From the NCBI GenBank assembly GCA_963556255.1, contig OY744611.1, positions 8,977,376 to 9,041,375 of the forward strand: a stretch of DNA of 64,000 nt, written 5' to 3'. The stretch's first letter is position 1, and each line of letters starts with the position of its first letter. Shown here piece after piece: positions 23,830-35,756 of this stretch. The DNA is from Allolobophora icterica. Its lineage: Eukaryota > Annelida > Clitellata > Crassiclitellata > Lumbricidae. Below the pieces are notes generated by a model. The model worked only from the letters and a program-made list of their open reading frames with translations. It made no database searches and was not told the DNA's origin. Both the position numbers and the translations under genes were made by a program.

Positions 23830-24719
23830 TGTCGCGTAACTACTACTCCCAGGTCACCGGACTTCTGTAAGGTGTTTCCGATAAGGCAGCCGACGGCTCG
23901 TGTCGCGACCCAGGATGCCTCACGACCGTCGCTGATATCCGTTGAGTTCGACTTCAGCTTTTTGGCTGAAGATTTAACATAAGAAAAGACTGTATTTCGC
24001 TGTAAAGTTAAACTCTTTTATTTCACAACGACCGAAATTCTTCTTTATTCGACACTGTATCTCTGATAACAATACATCAAACTAGCGCTTGAAAACTTGT
24101 AAAATCCACGAAGAGTTACGATAACGATCCAAACGAAATCCACGAGCGAACCTTCTTCACGACGAATAGATCAGACGAGAGCGAACAGACGAGAAGCACA
24201 CCGAACAAACGACGAGAGAGATATTATGCTCTACACAAGGTCCTTATATACTTTTTGTTAGGCGACAAGTTACACTTCTGACGAACGTAAATTGCCCTAG
24301 GCGAACCGGCGAATGTCAGCCACCTTGCAAATCTGACTAAATTCATAGCTTATATTAACGAACATCAGCCAGACTTCCTACAGACAAAACTTAAATGGCG
24401 ATCTAAATAGACTGCCAGAGCATCTAATATACACTAGCGCCAGCGAAAAGTCAGCCAAAAAAGCATCCGGCGCAAGTACACGAATAATTCAACGTATTTC
24501 TCAAACGCGAACATAGGAAAGTTCGTCAACAGTCTTGAGGCGTACATTCCTCATCACCCTAACACAATTTCTCCATACCATGGTAAAACAATGTCCGCCA
24601 AACACAACGGCGAATTTAACAGAGTTCTCCAAGCGAATAATGTGCATGATAAGAACTAAAGAATCAGCCAAGCATTAAGCACCAGACCAACTTAAAGGAG
24701 GGAACCCATCTCCGTTACA
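23830..24719 (-). repeat. 5' LTR of the gypsy element
   Basis: 890 bp, near-identical to the 3' LTR. Contains the promoter (TATA at 24243-24250). Confidence 0.95.
24243..24250 (-). promoter_or_regulatory. TATA box in the 5' LTR
   Basis: Minus-strand AGTATATAAGGACC; initiation would be expected some 25-30 bp downstream (about 24215). Conserved in the 3' LTR at 18293-18300. Confidence 0.55.
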
Positions 24720-25059
24720 GCATAATCAATTGTTATGATTGCTGGCAACCCAAGAGTGGACTTGTCACTGTTGGCAACCCAAGACAGTGGCACGAAATTA
24801 TTTCTTTTACAATTAGAGCATTAAGAGACGTTCCGAATGCCACAACTGTGTGTTGATTTGTGGACTATTGGATATGTTAAAAGAAAGTTGGATGAGATAA
24901 ATTAATTTGTCACCTCACATTTTAGTCCAACCAGAAAACGTGTTTAAGAGAAATTAAAGAAACATTTTCCTTAATTTCTCTTTTTAATTTCTCTGAGTAA
25001 TTCTCTTTTTTTAATTTCTCTGAGTACGATTCTGCCATTGATTATGCTTTCCCATATTT
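24720..25059 (+). other. Sequence between gypsy insertion and palindrome; possible old gypsy remnant
   Basis: About 24815-24860 reads 'ALRDVPNATT', a phrase typical of the end of a gypsy integrase core, so it may continue the relic at 16137-16384. TTGGCAACCCAAG-type words repeat at about 24745 and 24770. CT-rich runs (TTAATTTCTCT) repeat at about 24973-25022. Confidence 0.35.
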
Positions 25060-25123
25060 CGATTCTGCAATTGATTATGCTTTCCATATTTAATATGGAA
25101 AAGCATAATCAATTGCAGAATCG
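25060..25123. repeat. 64-bp near-perfect palindrome
   Basis: Arms CGATTCTGCAATTGATTATG.. and its reverse complement meet at ATATTTAATAT; one base is unpaired. An outer, less exact repeat of the same arm lies at 25022-25056. The right arm word ATATGGAAAAGCATAATCAA is also the very sequence split by the gypsy insertion (17870-17882 joined to 24720-24729). Confidence 0.85.
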
Positions 25124-25193
25124 TACTCACGAGAGACACAATTACAATACACGAATCAATATTACAAGAGGGAAGAAATCGAACCTGGTAAGA

Positions 25194-26458
25194 TTCAAAT
25201 CAAATCAAATCAAATAATTCTTTATTGAAACCATGTATAATGTACAATAGTAATGTGCTAAAGGAGATGCTTGTACAAAATGGCCCCAAAGGCAGGCCTT
25301 GAAGGGAAAGAAATCCCGTTGGTAGGGACACCTACGTTTAGTTAAATGGAAGGTAATGGGCCGCTTGAGTGACAGTAATTACTACCAAATATTATGCTTT
25401 GTGTATATATTTGTAGACTTATTCAGAGATCTAACACACCGGCAGAGGATGAAGGATGGAACGGCGTCCCCCGGATATTCGTCACTTAACGAACTTAACT
25501 TCATTTAAGAAAACCTTAAAAGCGCATCTAATGAATATTTAGCTATATATATATCATGCTGCCCAATTTACTGTCTTGTCACTTGTTTAGTTAAGGTTAT
25601 TTTGGTCTATACCAGTTGTACATTTCTTATTTTTCTCTACAGAAAAAGAGGCTATGATATAAACTTCTATGTTATGAGAAAGCCACTCGCTATTTGTTAC
25701 CAATGCATTTATGTTACTTGGGTAACCCTGCTTAGTGGGCATATAGCCCTTTTGGGTTACCATTTGTCGCCAAATAATACTTGCCTGTTCTTTTGTACAC
25801 TGATTTTTATTACTTGGTTACAATAAAATCTTTGATTGATTGATTGATTGATTGAAAGGATGAAAGAGTGACGATGAGAAGAAGGATGAGCAGAGTAGGA
25901 ATAGCCCTACCCCAAGAGGAGAGCAATATGCAGACAGTAGACAGACCATATTAGAACATAAAGTAGTGTTATCAAATGATGAAGACTTAACTAAGCTTAA
26001 CTAAGCGTGGATAGTACAATAACTGTCGAGAACTAGTGTCAATAAGGTGCTGGCGTAACTTCCTTTTAAATCCATGTCTGCTGGAGCGAAGGAGGGAGCG
26101 CATTCCAAACAAGAGGCCCTGTAATTTAAATGAAAACCCACGCGAGTTTAATGAGCATATATAGCACGGTATTTATAAGAGTTCCTGCTGGAGTGATTGT
26201 GGATATCAAAGCCAGGGTGGAATAGGCTCATAAATTTTGATGGTAGAAGGTTACATGTAAGTTTGAACATGAAGACGACCGTCTGAAGTCGCCTTATTTG
26301 GTCAATTCTAAATAATTAATGGCTGGAGAAGATTGGGCCTGTGTGAGAACTCCAAGTGGCATAACAAATGAGTCGAACGGCTCTCTTTTGTAAGACAACT
26401 AGTTTCTGAATCCAAGAATTGTAGGTGGACGCTCATACAATATTGCAGTATAGTACTC
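25194..26458 (-). mobile_element. LINE E/K, 3' portion (CR1-like)
   Basis: Minus-strand 3' end with a (TTTGA)n tail at 25194-25216 and AATAAAGAATT just inside. Coding near 26300-26450 is the post-RT region ('ASTYNSW', 'KLVVLQKRAVRLICYA'). The 5' continuation is at 38606-39130: the two parts join as one protein reading, so this LINE was split by LINE G and LINE J. LINE F (25459-25855) is nested in its 3' UTR. Confidence 0.75.
25459..25855 (+). mobile_element. LINE F, short 5'-truncated copy with (TTGA)n tail
   Basis: Flanked by the 7-bp duplication AAGGATG (25452-25458 and 25856-25862). Encodes only the last codons of an ORF2 ('TNLTSFKKTLKAHLMNI' and stop), then a 3' UTR with CAATAAAATC and a (TTGA)n tail at 25833-25855. 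Confidence 0.8.
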
Positions 26459-27540
26459 GGACTATTCAGTTTCATGTTTATAGTTGCACCCTGTGTAAAT
26501 GTGTGTACCCCATTTCTTGTACAATTCCTTTGAGTCAAATTGACTCTACGCGGTATTGTACTAGTTGTGTTGCATCTGTGTTTCCATTTAATCATTTGGA
26601 GAATGACCAGGACTTTATAGGTGCAGTTTCTGAATCCAATTCCAGCAGTGTAGCCCATCCTCGTGCATCCATAGATCTGGTCTTTCATCCTGTGGACGAA
26701 TACCCAGAAAACTTTTCTATACTAAACAACCCTGATATTGACCCTGACACCAACTTCTACAACAGTGTAAAGCTATGCACGAGTAGTTACGTGTGTACTG
26801 AAGAAATCAGGGCTAAGCTCAATGCAATGGACCAATCCTTCTCCATAATGCACGTTAATTGTAGAAGCTTACTGCATAAGGTAGCTTAAGTAAATATTTT
26901 GTTAGTTCAATCCCAGGCAACAATTCAAGCCTTAGCAGAAACCTGGTTGGATACAGACACAGCCGATACTATCTTTATACCCGATTATACCTTTGTATAC
27001 AAATGTAGGGAGGATGGAAGAGGGGGAGGTGTGGGTTTCTTTGTAAGGATGGGTACAGTATCTGAATTTCATGTGCTAGAAACTGATTGGGCATCGTCTA
27101 AGTCTGGTTCTTATGAAAGAATGTTTGTTAAAATTAAGCAGAAAACAGGGAAGGACCTATTGGTGGGCGAGATCTATAGGCCACAAGGAACTGGACCTGA
27201 TATATTCAATCAGGAATTTGATCAACTTTGTCACATTTATCTCGGATGAATAATGATACTTTTCTGGCTGGAGACTATAATTTGGACCTACTCAAGGCAA
27301 ATACGCACCTACCTACTCGTACATTCTTTAACTCACTAACTTCCAATCATTTTTTGCCGACATTTTTAAGGCCAACCAGAATAACTTCAGACACGGCTAG
27401 CTTAATCGATAACATATTCACAAATACATTATCTGAATGTATTGAATCTGCTATAATTATAAACGACATATCTGATCATTTGCCCATTATATTACAGAAT
27501 AATTTTGCAAGGATCTCAGTGGACAAAACCCCCATAGGGT
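26459..27540 (+). pseudogene. LINE G: Cys-rich N-terminus and endonuclease
   Basis: The first part contains 'CTLCKCVYPISC' and 'RYCTSCVASVFPFN', the remnant of the PHD-like finger seen whole in LINE H. After an acidic spacer the endonuclease begins without an intervening stop: 'MHVNCRSLLHKV', then 'ALAETWLDTDTAD', 'GRGGGVGFFVRMG', 'GEIYRPQG', 'TFLAGDYNLDLLK', 'LIDNIFTN', 'INDISDHLPI'. Stops at about 26887 and a frame change near 27240 show decay. The reading is lost at 27541. Confidence 0.8.
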
Positions 27541-28089
27541 AATTTGACCTTATTACGGCCAGGTCCCTAATTCCAGCCACCTTTTCGTTTCGCTCTAACT
27601 TTTATTTTTACCGTCCGAATTTTCGAACAAAACCATTTTCCGAATCAGTATGAAGGCGGCCATCAACAGATCGCGAACTTCCTTCAGAGTATTACCTCTG
27701 GGCGTTGCAAATTGAAAGTAAATATTTACCTAAAAAATCGCAAATTCTGAGAAGATTTTTCACAATTTCAAAAAACTTCAAGGTACGCTTGGTAAATCAT
27801 GCACAAAGTACCATAATATATTATATTTTTTGTGAAAAATAGTACTAATAACTAGATATCTGAATGCACACTTTGTGTGTTACTATTGTCTACGGTCCGT
27901 ATATTTAGTTTGTTACTGCCTGTGCGATATGACCAAATTCCAGCCGTGCTTGAACCAAATTCCAGCCGGTGGCCGGAATTGAGACAAGAGTGGCTGGAAT
28001 TGAGTCAAGCATAGTGCTTAATACCATAATGCTTAGGCCCAATTTCTTTATTAGGCTACACTTGCTAGGCATATAGGCCTTGCTATTAT

Positions 28090-29012
28090 ATTCATTCATT
28101 CATTCGAATATTTAGGCCTACATAGCGTCTCTTCAAGGGGGCTACTCAGAGGTGCTCCCGACTACAGCACGGCCAAATAAAACAGTTTTCAATCTAGTGC
28201 AGAACGTATCAGTGGGAGTTCAGAGGAGCAGGAGCAGCTCCAAAGGGAGCCCGTTCCATGCCGTCGGGCCTACCACTGAAAAAGCACGGTTCCGCATGGT
28301 GGCTGTGCGGGCAAAAGGCACAATGCGCACCCTCTTCCTCGAAGACCGGAAGTGGCGGTTACCCCAGAACTCCCAGCACGGGGCGGCAAAGGACCCGCAG
28401 AGAAGCTGGAGCGCAGCCCAGTTGGCACCGCCAGACCAGGAGAACAACGCTGTACACTGCACGGTGGCTGACAGGAAGCCAATGTAGGCCCTCCAACATA
28501 TAACCAGAGACCTGACCAAATTTTGGTAATCGGCCAGTAAGGCTCGCCGCAGAGCGTTGCACTCGATCGAGGCATGCCAGACTAGAAGGTAGGCCATAGT
28601 AAAGTGAGGAACAGTAGTCAAGTCGAGCTATGATAAAGAGGTGTAGGCCTACTAGGCCTAACGTAGCAATGGCGCCATGGATAAGAGAGCGGCAACTGCG
28701 AAGCTGGCGCAGCTGATAGCAACAAGTGTGGACAAGGCAATGGCGATGAACAAAGTGTAAGCTCCTGATCTTGCCGGGTTTGTACCATTGGAGTTACTAT
28801 ACCGTTTGTCATAGACTTTGTACCACTTTGCTGCAAGTGTAGGCCCTAAGCCCGTGATCTGGCAGGACTCCAAAGTCGCGAACTACCGTAGAGAAAGTGT
28901 AACTATAGGAAATTCATCGACTAGGGTAGCAAGGTCAAGCTAAGCAAGTTGTTGTTGGGTGCCCAACCTAATAAATTTAGTCTTTGCCAGGTTTAGGCGC
29001 AAACGGTTTATG
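28090..29012 (-). mobile_element. LINE A-family fragment, minus strand
   Basis: Tail (GAAT)n at 28090-28106 on the minus strand, followed inward by the family 3' word (GCGTCTCTTCAAG). Coding pieces: 'NRAFSVVGPTAWNGLPLE', 'LTGRLPKFGQVSGYM', 'GLHWLPVSHRAVYSV', and near 28990 the RT C-terminal 'AKTKFI'-like region. Several frame changes. Confidence 0.75.
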
Positions 29013-29040
29013 ATTACTTACTTTATATAACCGCAACCAT

Positions 29041-29329
29041 CAGAGGCGTAACTTTGGTCTAGAAAGTGGGGGGGGGTACCAAGTTCTACTCCACTTTTTG
29101 CTTTTCGCATGGAGACCATGTTGGACATTTTACCCTGACAGCATTCTCATTAATATTTGTGTCAATAAAAATAAGCCTTTTTTAATTGCAGTAATAATAA
29201 AATATTGATTGGCAGTGTATAGAAAGTGGGGGTAAAAAAAGGAAGTTGTTGTTGGGGTACCCTCAGTCCAAAAAGTGGGGTTGTGGGTACCCCTCGTACC
29301 CCCCCCCCCCCCCACAAATTACGCCTATG
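29041..29329. mobile_element. 289-bp hAT-type MITE
   Basis: Ends CAGAGGCGTAACTTTGG and CAAATTACGCCTATG (inverted), flanked by GCAACCAT (29033-29040) and ACAACCAT (29330-29337), an 8-bp duplication with one mismatch. Interior has G runs next to one end and C runs next to the other. Confidence 0.8.
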
Positions 29330-29845
29330 ACAACCATAACCATAAATTTTATTGGTTTCATCAAACAACATCAAACAAGACATTTCAAGTATGTACAAAG
29401 TGTATAAAATAAGGTTATCCGGGAAAAATAGGAAAAGAAAACCCTAAGAGGATCTAGGTCCCGCTTAGCAGTTCTCCCTTTTGGAATTGTGCTGTTTGAA
29501 TATTAAAAATAAATAAAAAAAGATAGGCCTAATATTGTAATATTTTACCTGGACACATTGTTTTTAAAACTGGATGCCTTAATAATATGGCTGGCTGGAA
29601 TTTGGTCATATACAAAACAGGTAGGCTGGAATTAGGTTAACATGGCTGGAATTTGGTCTCACACAGGCCTTGTTTATTTTTCAATGGTGTGATTGCTGCA
29701 TAGATTTTCTGTAGTGGCTGGAGTATTGCTTACTTTCTAGAACAATTTTTCTTTCATTTGATATATCATACACATAGGTCGGTTGACTTTTAATATGAAG
29801 TTTATGTAAAATAAAAAAAAACCGGCTGGAATTATGAGAAAAGAA

Positions 29846-31485
29846 TAATAAATGAGACTGCCAAACGCAAATTTGATGCTTTGCTATGTGCTGCTGATTG
29901 GTCAGCTGTCAACCGAGCGTGCGAGCAAAGTAACCCATACCTTGCCTATGCCTTACTTATTGAGAAGTATATGTCATTATATGAACGATCCTTCCCTAAA
30001 ATAAACTATTCTTCGAAAAAGAGCCATATAATCAAGCACTCATGGATGACTGCAGCTTTGTTAAAATCCTGCAATAAGAAATCACGTCTGTATAAAAAAA
30101 TACATTAAAAATCCCACACTGGATAATTAGACCAGCTTTATCACGTATAGAAATAAATTAAAAAAATACGCAAAGCTGCTGAGCGGAACTACTATATAAA
30201 CAAAATTCTGAATTGTGAAAATGACTTGAGTAAGACGTGGGGCGTAATTAAAACACTTCTACGTGGAAAAGGATATTCTTCGATCACAGATAGTTTTCTT
30301 ATCAATGATGTAGAAACTAAAGTTAAAAGCCTTATTGCTTGTAAATTTAATGAAGTTTTCACTGAAATTGGACCCAAATTAGCAGCTATAATTCGTGACA
30401 CTGAAATTTCATTCAAGACTTTCTTAAAACATCCGACCATCTTTTCCGCTGGAATTGAATTAACAACACCTACAGAAATAGTATCGATTGCAAAAGAACT
30501 TCGTCCCACCCACAGCAGTGGTTTAGATGGCATTGACCCCCAAATTGCCAAATTTGCCATTGAAGCCACTTCGATTCCTCTCGCAAAAATAATAAACTGT
30601 TCTATTGTAACTGGTATTGTCCCAAATAGTCTTAAAATTGCCAAAATAATTCCAATCTTTAAGTCTGGGGACAAAAACCAACTTAGTAATTATAGGCCAA
30701 TATCAATTTTGCCATACTTTTCTAAATCAAATGAAAAATTGTTCATGGAAGGCTAACGTCATATTTAACATCAAAGAATATCTTATTTAAAGGCCAGCAT
30801 GGCTCTCGCTCAGGTCATTCTACTTACATGGCCGTACTAGAAATGCACGACAAAATCTCCGAAGCTATGGACAACAACCACTTCTCTCTAGGTGTCTTTG
30901 TTATTTATCCAAAGCGTTTGATACTGTGAACCACGATATTCTGATAAAGAAACTTGAACATTATGGCGTTAGAGGAGTTTGTCTTAACTGGCTTTCGGAC
31001 TACTTAAGAAATAGAAGAATGGACATATTTCGTATGTATTTGATGTTACCTGCCGTGTACCACAGGGTTCTGTTTTAGGCCCTTTGCTGTTTTTGATATA
31101 TGTGAATGACATCTTGAACGCCTCTTCATTGCTTGATTTCGTTATGTTCGCTGATGATACTAATGTGTTTATGTCAGATAAATCAATTGATGTACTGGTT
31201 AATAAAATTAATGCCGAATTTAAACCAGTAGGAGAATGGTTTAAAGCCAACAAACTGTCCTTAAATCTCATGAAAACGAATTTCATATTGTTCATTCACG
31301 AAGGAAATGTGTTCCAACTTGCAATCTAAATATCAAAATATAACTAGGGTATCCTCTACTAAATTTTTGGGTGTTCACATTGATGAGGATTTAACATGGA
31401 GTGAACATATAAATGTCATATCTAAAAAGATGTAAAAAAATATTGGAATAATTTCTCGTATTCGGCACCTTCTACCGCAAATATA
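29846..31485 (+). pseudogene. LINE G: linker and reverse transcriptase
   Basis: 29881-30108 'HSWMTAALLKSCNKKSRLYK' linker. 30226-30756 carries RT fingers: 'LRPTHSSGLDGIDPQIAKFA', 'KIIPIFKSGDKNQLSNYRPI', 'SILPYFSK'. 31084-31329 carries 'LFLIYVNDILNASSLL', catalytic 'FADDTNVF', 'WFKANKLSLNLMKTNFI'. Frames shift at about 30750, 30900, 31020 and 31325. It ends at the TA where the mariner-like element inserted. Confidence 0.8.
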
Positions 31486-31541
31486 CACGGTGAGTCATAA
31501 AAAAACATGTACCTACATATTTTATTTTAACTTCGTCAGAT

Positions 31542-31588
<47 letters not shown>

Positions 31589-32052
31589 CGTTTATTAAAA
31601 CACAACTTGCAAGACATAGTTTACAGGCAGGTATTTTTAACAGGTAGTGTCGTAAATGGAGACCCCAAAGGGACAAGTCCCGCTAACAGGGGCACCCAGG
31701 AAATGATCACTAGCATGACGGACGATTAACATTCAAAGTGTTCGATTTATTTATTCTTAACTAACGCCTAAACCAAATTCAATAACAGCAAAGTAAATGC
31801 ATAACTCAAGTAATAGTTAAGTACATATTCAAGTAGCACATTTTTATGACCTTTGATTTATGATATAAGACCTTAACAAGTTTTTAAAACGACTAATGGG
31901 CTGCGCCGAAGTAATCACCACAGGTAAAACATTCCATAGCATAGGGCCATGACATTTAATGGAAAACCTCTTAGCATTGATCCGTGCAAATTCAGGACGA
32001 TACATATTAGCATTACCTGTCTGATGAGAATGAATGGAAACTCCCATCTTAA

Positions 32053-33071
32053 CCCTCAATGGTTCCTTGGGGTGCAATCTGCACCCCCTGGCCGTTTCTA
32101 TAGCTACTCAAGTGTTATTATTAAAATTTCAGCAGTTATCTTCTAGGACATTGTAAGTGTACCATTTTTCCCTATAGTCATGCATAAAACGGAAAAAAAA
32201 GAGTTGACGTCAATTTTTGCCAGCACAGGTTCATCGGGGGTGCAATTTGCACCCCAAAATTATGACGTTGATATGATGAACAAATTCAGGTAACTGGTGC
32301 TAATTACTGCAATAATTTGTTATGTTATTATATTAATTTTTAGAACACTTCCTGATATTTGTTTGACCTTTTTAGAAGTCAGCCATTTTGTTTTGCTTAC
32401 ATTTCAAGTATTAGAAAATAAATAACACCATGGCTAGGTATTCCACAGCTGAAGCTCTTTGACTGATTATGGAAGAGGATACAGAAGTTGATGAAGGTGA
32501 AGGTGATGCCGATGATAGTGAAGATGGAGATTTGCCTGAAGTTGGTACTGCCTCTGATAACGAAGATCATGTGTCCGAGGAATTCGACGAATCAGAAGAT
32601 GTCAGTGCGTCTGACGAAGAGCAGGTAAATGAACCATCTACTACACGGAATACAAGAGGAAGAGGTCGTGTAAGAGCTGGTACTGCCCTGCTCAGAAGAC
32701 CGATCATGGATGCAATCCAACTTATAGAACTGGACTCTGGAGAATTCGAAGCAGGAACTGAGATACCAGCTAAAGTGAAGAGGACACAGGGACATTGTCA
32801 TCTGTGCCCGCGCGAGTTTGACAGGAAGACGCGCAAATTCTGCGATAAGTGATGTAGGCCTGCTTGTCCGGCACACTCTGTCAATGTATCAAATGTGACA
32901 AATGTATGTAACTGAACAATTTAGATATGTCATTATGTTTACATAAAATACATGGTATTCGATTACCGGTAGACACAGCGTATCCTTGATTTATATTCTC
33001 AAACAAATAGGGGGTGCAGTTTGAACCCCAAGGACCTGGAACGCAACTTTCTGACAAGGGCCCATTGAGGG
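32053..33071 (+). mobile_element. piggyBac-like deletion derivative
   Basis: Ends CCCTCAATGG and CCATTGAGGG are perfect inverted repeats at a TTAA on the left (32049-32052) and TTCA on the right (33072-33075, one change). A subterminal word CCTTGGGG is shared by both ends. The palindrome GGGGTGCAATTTGCACCCC recurs in variants at about 32069, 32237 and 33010. Inside is a fused N- plus C-terminal transposase remnant. Removing the element rejoins the LINE H protein ending. Confidence 0.88.
32469..32913 (+). pseudogene. piggyBac-like transposase remnant: acidic N-terminus joined to Cys-rich C-terminus
   Basis: Begins with an ATG and a strongly acidic stretch (residues 1-55), as in piggyBac transposase N-termini, then a short basic region. 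It jumps directly to the C-terminal zinc domain: 'CHLCPREFDRKTRKFCDK', an in-frame TGA at 32850, and 'CRPACPAHSVNV' after it. The whole catalytic core (DDBD) is absent, so it is an internal-deletion derivative and cannot move itself. Confidence 0.8.
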
Positions 33072-33485
33072 TTCAAGTAGCAGTTAAAGGACAGAGGCAA
33101 CATGTTATAATGATACCTATACATAAACAGGCCAGTAGGAAACATATTTATTTGGCTTAATGTTAAGATTTGATACTCCTTAAATGTTTGTTTGGAGCTA
33201 ACACTCCAACGGATGTGAAACACAGTACGTATGGCAGTTTTTTGTAGTGTAATTAGCGGGTGTAGGACAGTTTTATAATTTGCCCCCCAGTTAATGTTGC
33301 AGTATGAAAATTAATATAAGGAAAGATAAGTGTGTAGTACAAACTTAATAGATTGTTCGAGGGCAGACAATGTCTAATTCGTTTTAGAATTCCTATATTT
33401 CTTGCCATTTTCTTTGCTATTTGTAGAATATGTTGTTTCCAATTTAGACAGGAATCAATTGTTATACCTAAAAACCTAGCTGATG

Positions 33486-34490
33486 TTACCTGGTCAATAG
33501 GAGAGTCATCAATAAGAATAGATAAGTTAGTGGGAGGCAGGGGTTTACGTTTAGAATGGAAATTATAAAATTTGTCTTCTTGAGGTTTAGAGAGAGCTGA
33601 TTTGCTTTAAACCAGTTTGCTATTAATACCAATTCACAATTTGCTCTGGAGAATAAGTTAGTAATGGATTTGTCGTTAAGGAATACATTGGTGTCATCTG
33701 CAAAAAGTACAAATCTGAAAACATCAGAGGAGAAGGACAGATCATTAAGATAGATTAGAAAGAGTAGAGGACCCAGTATGGAACCCTGAGGCGCTCCACA
33801 TGTAATAGTATTCGAGGAAGAAAGCATGTCCTTAAAGGTAACAAATTGAGATCTTTCAGTTAAATAGTCGAGTAACCACCTGGCACCCACTCCCCTTATC
33901 CCATAACTCTGAAGTTTTGCAGTTAAAATAGAATGGTTCACCGTATCAAAAGCCTTTGCTAGATCGAAAAATATTCCAATGGAGTAGTTATTGCTATTCA
34001 TGGCCTCAGTTATATTACTTTGAATGTCCATTAATGCCATAAAAGTGGAGTGGTTCGATTTAAATCCATATTGATTGTTAGTAAGTAAATTGAATTTTTC
34101 CAAAAAATCAGTAAGTCTAATTTGCATTAATTTTTCGATAATTTTAGAGAAATAGGGGAGTATGGAGATGGGACGGTAATTAGTGATAATATTCTTTTCA
34201 CCAGCTTTATAAACAGGTACAATTTTAGCAATTTTTAACTCAGTCGGCACTGTTCCACAGAGAAAGGAGGAATTAAATATAGCTGACAGGACATTTGCTA
34301 TTGGTCCAATAGTTTGCTTAGCGATAGAGGGATTAATGTCGTCTGGGCCTGCAGAATCCGAGTCCCTCAAGTTATGCGCTACCAGTTTTATTTCTTCGGG
34401 ACCTACAGGAAGGATCCCAAAAGAACATGGAGGTGGGATAGGCATAAAGTGTTTAAAGTCCTGGGTACTGTTTGGTATGTTTGAGGCCAA
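33486..34490 (-). pseudogene. LINE H: reverse transcriptase
   Basis: The longest LINE ORF in the window. 'LRDSDSAGPDDINPSIAK', 'KIVPVYKAGEKNIITNYRPI', 'LTNNQYGFKSNHSTFMALMD', '[19 protein letters not shown]', '[20 protein letters not shown]' and catalytic 'FADDTNVFLND' are all present. The frame fails near 33530 just before the thumb, so the copy is broken there. Jockey superfamily, CR1-like. Confidence 0.9.
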
Positions 34491-34773
34491 GTTGGGACCA
34501 ATGTTAGAAAAGTAACTATTAAAAGCATCAGCAATCTGCCGACAGTTCTTAATTTCAGTACCCTCAACCAGAAATGAATCAGGCTCTGCCGATTTACAAT
34601 TTGTATTTAGAATATGTTTAATAACTTTCCAGGTTTTCCTAAGATTATTATTACATTGTAGAAGGCGGTCAGCGTAATATTACTTTTCACACTCTACTCT
34701 TAATTTTTTGAATATATTACGATATGAATTGAATCTTAGTTTGTTTGCAGGGGTGGGGTTTCTTATATATTTT

Positions 34774-35720
34774 TTATACAATAAAGATTTTTTTCTTACA
34801 CGATTTTAAAAGTGCTTTTGTCATCCAAGGCTGTTTCATCCTTGCATAGCGGTTGACTGATGGTCTCGTTTTAGGAAATGCAATATCATATATGCTTTTA
34901 TAGGTATCAATAAATGTCGTATATGCTGCATTTGGGTTGCCACTAGAACATAAGTTATCAACGGGAGTCCAGTCAACATCATTCAGCAAGGAAACAAAAG
35001 CAACCTTAGATTCAGGATCGAAGGTTCTTTTTAAGCTGGTAGAGTTGGCTTTGACGTAGAGGGGTCGGAGGTCAAGGTACAGGATGACTGGGAAATGATC
35101 TGAAATATCAGATATACAGATACAGGAATCCTGCTGATTCATGAACGAGTTCGTACAAATATTATCTATTAAAGTTGCGGAATTTTCGGTTACCCTTGTT
35201 GGTCTTAGAATGGTGGGAAGCATTTTATGGGAGGTCATAAGGTCATAGAAGTCGACTGTCGGTAGGTGATCCCCACTACGCAGTAGATTTATATTAAAAT
35301 CCCCTGTTAGATACAGTCTATTATTTGAGGAAGCCAATTTTCTGAGGGTATGGTTAAGGTCTGTGTTAAAGTCAGTAATTGAAGATCCAGGTGGCCAATA
35401 GATGGACCCAATGGTAATATCCTTATCTTTATCTTGCCGAATTTTAATATAGATTGATTCAAATGTACCGTGCCGAGATCCAAGTCCTCCACCCTCCAGA
35501 ATTTCAAATATACACTCAGATTTTATTTAAAAAAACCGACTCCACCTCCTCCCCCACTAACCCTGGATTTATGAACAAAAGTATAACCCGGGATACGTCT
35601 CAGGTCCTCCTGGTCCTGGTCCAACCATGTTTCAGTGACAGCCAAGATGTCAATTTTTGCTTGTAACAAAAGTAAGTGAATATCAGTTAACTTGTTAATA
35701 ATACTACGGCAATTTAGATG
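34774..35720 (-). pseudogene. LINE H: endonuclease
   Basis: Starts about 35720 with 'IAHLNCRSIINKLTDIH' and 'ILAVTETWLDQDQED', then 'LYLTGDFNINLLRSGDH', 'PTRVTENSATLIDNI', 'ISDISDHFPVILY', ending in the linker 'KQPWMTKALLKSCKKK'. Frame changes occur at about 35520 and 35330; the region 34490-34774 between it and RT is also out of frame. Confidence 0.85.
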
Positions 35721-35756
35721 GGCGATTCCAAATGGGTATCTATAATTTAGGCTTTG

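Larger units (their letters stand above)
17883..24719 (-). mobile_element. Nearly intact Ty3/gypsy LTR retrotransposon
   Basis: A complete 6837-bp element on the minus strand: 5' LTR at 23830-24719, primer-binding site, single-frame gag-pol (23746 to 18932), polypurine tract, and 3' LTR at 17883-18769. It is flanked by the 4-bp duplication GCAT (17879-17882 and 24720-24723). LTRs start TG and end CA. By eye the LTRs differ by three substitutions and one 3-bp indel, so insertion is recent. No envelope ORF is present between integrase and the 3' LTR. Two in-frame stop codons interrupt pol. The domain order PR-RT-RH-IN defines Ty3/gypsy. Confidence 0.95.
27541..29845. other. Composite insertion inside LINE G
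   Basis: The word GGCTGGAATT (or its reverse complement) recurs at both ends and inside: about 27573, 27940, 27958, 28000, 29588, 29629, 29645, 29823. Ends are weakly inverted (ATTCCAGCCACC near 27571; CCGGCTGGAATT near 29821). It contains a LINE A-family fragment (28090-29012), a MITE (29041-29329) and, at 29340-29470, a minus-strand LINE-like 3' UTR. No target duplication or own coding was found. Confidence 0.45.
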
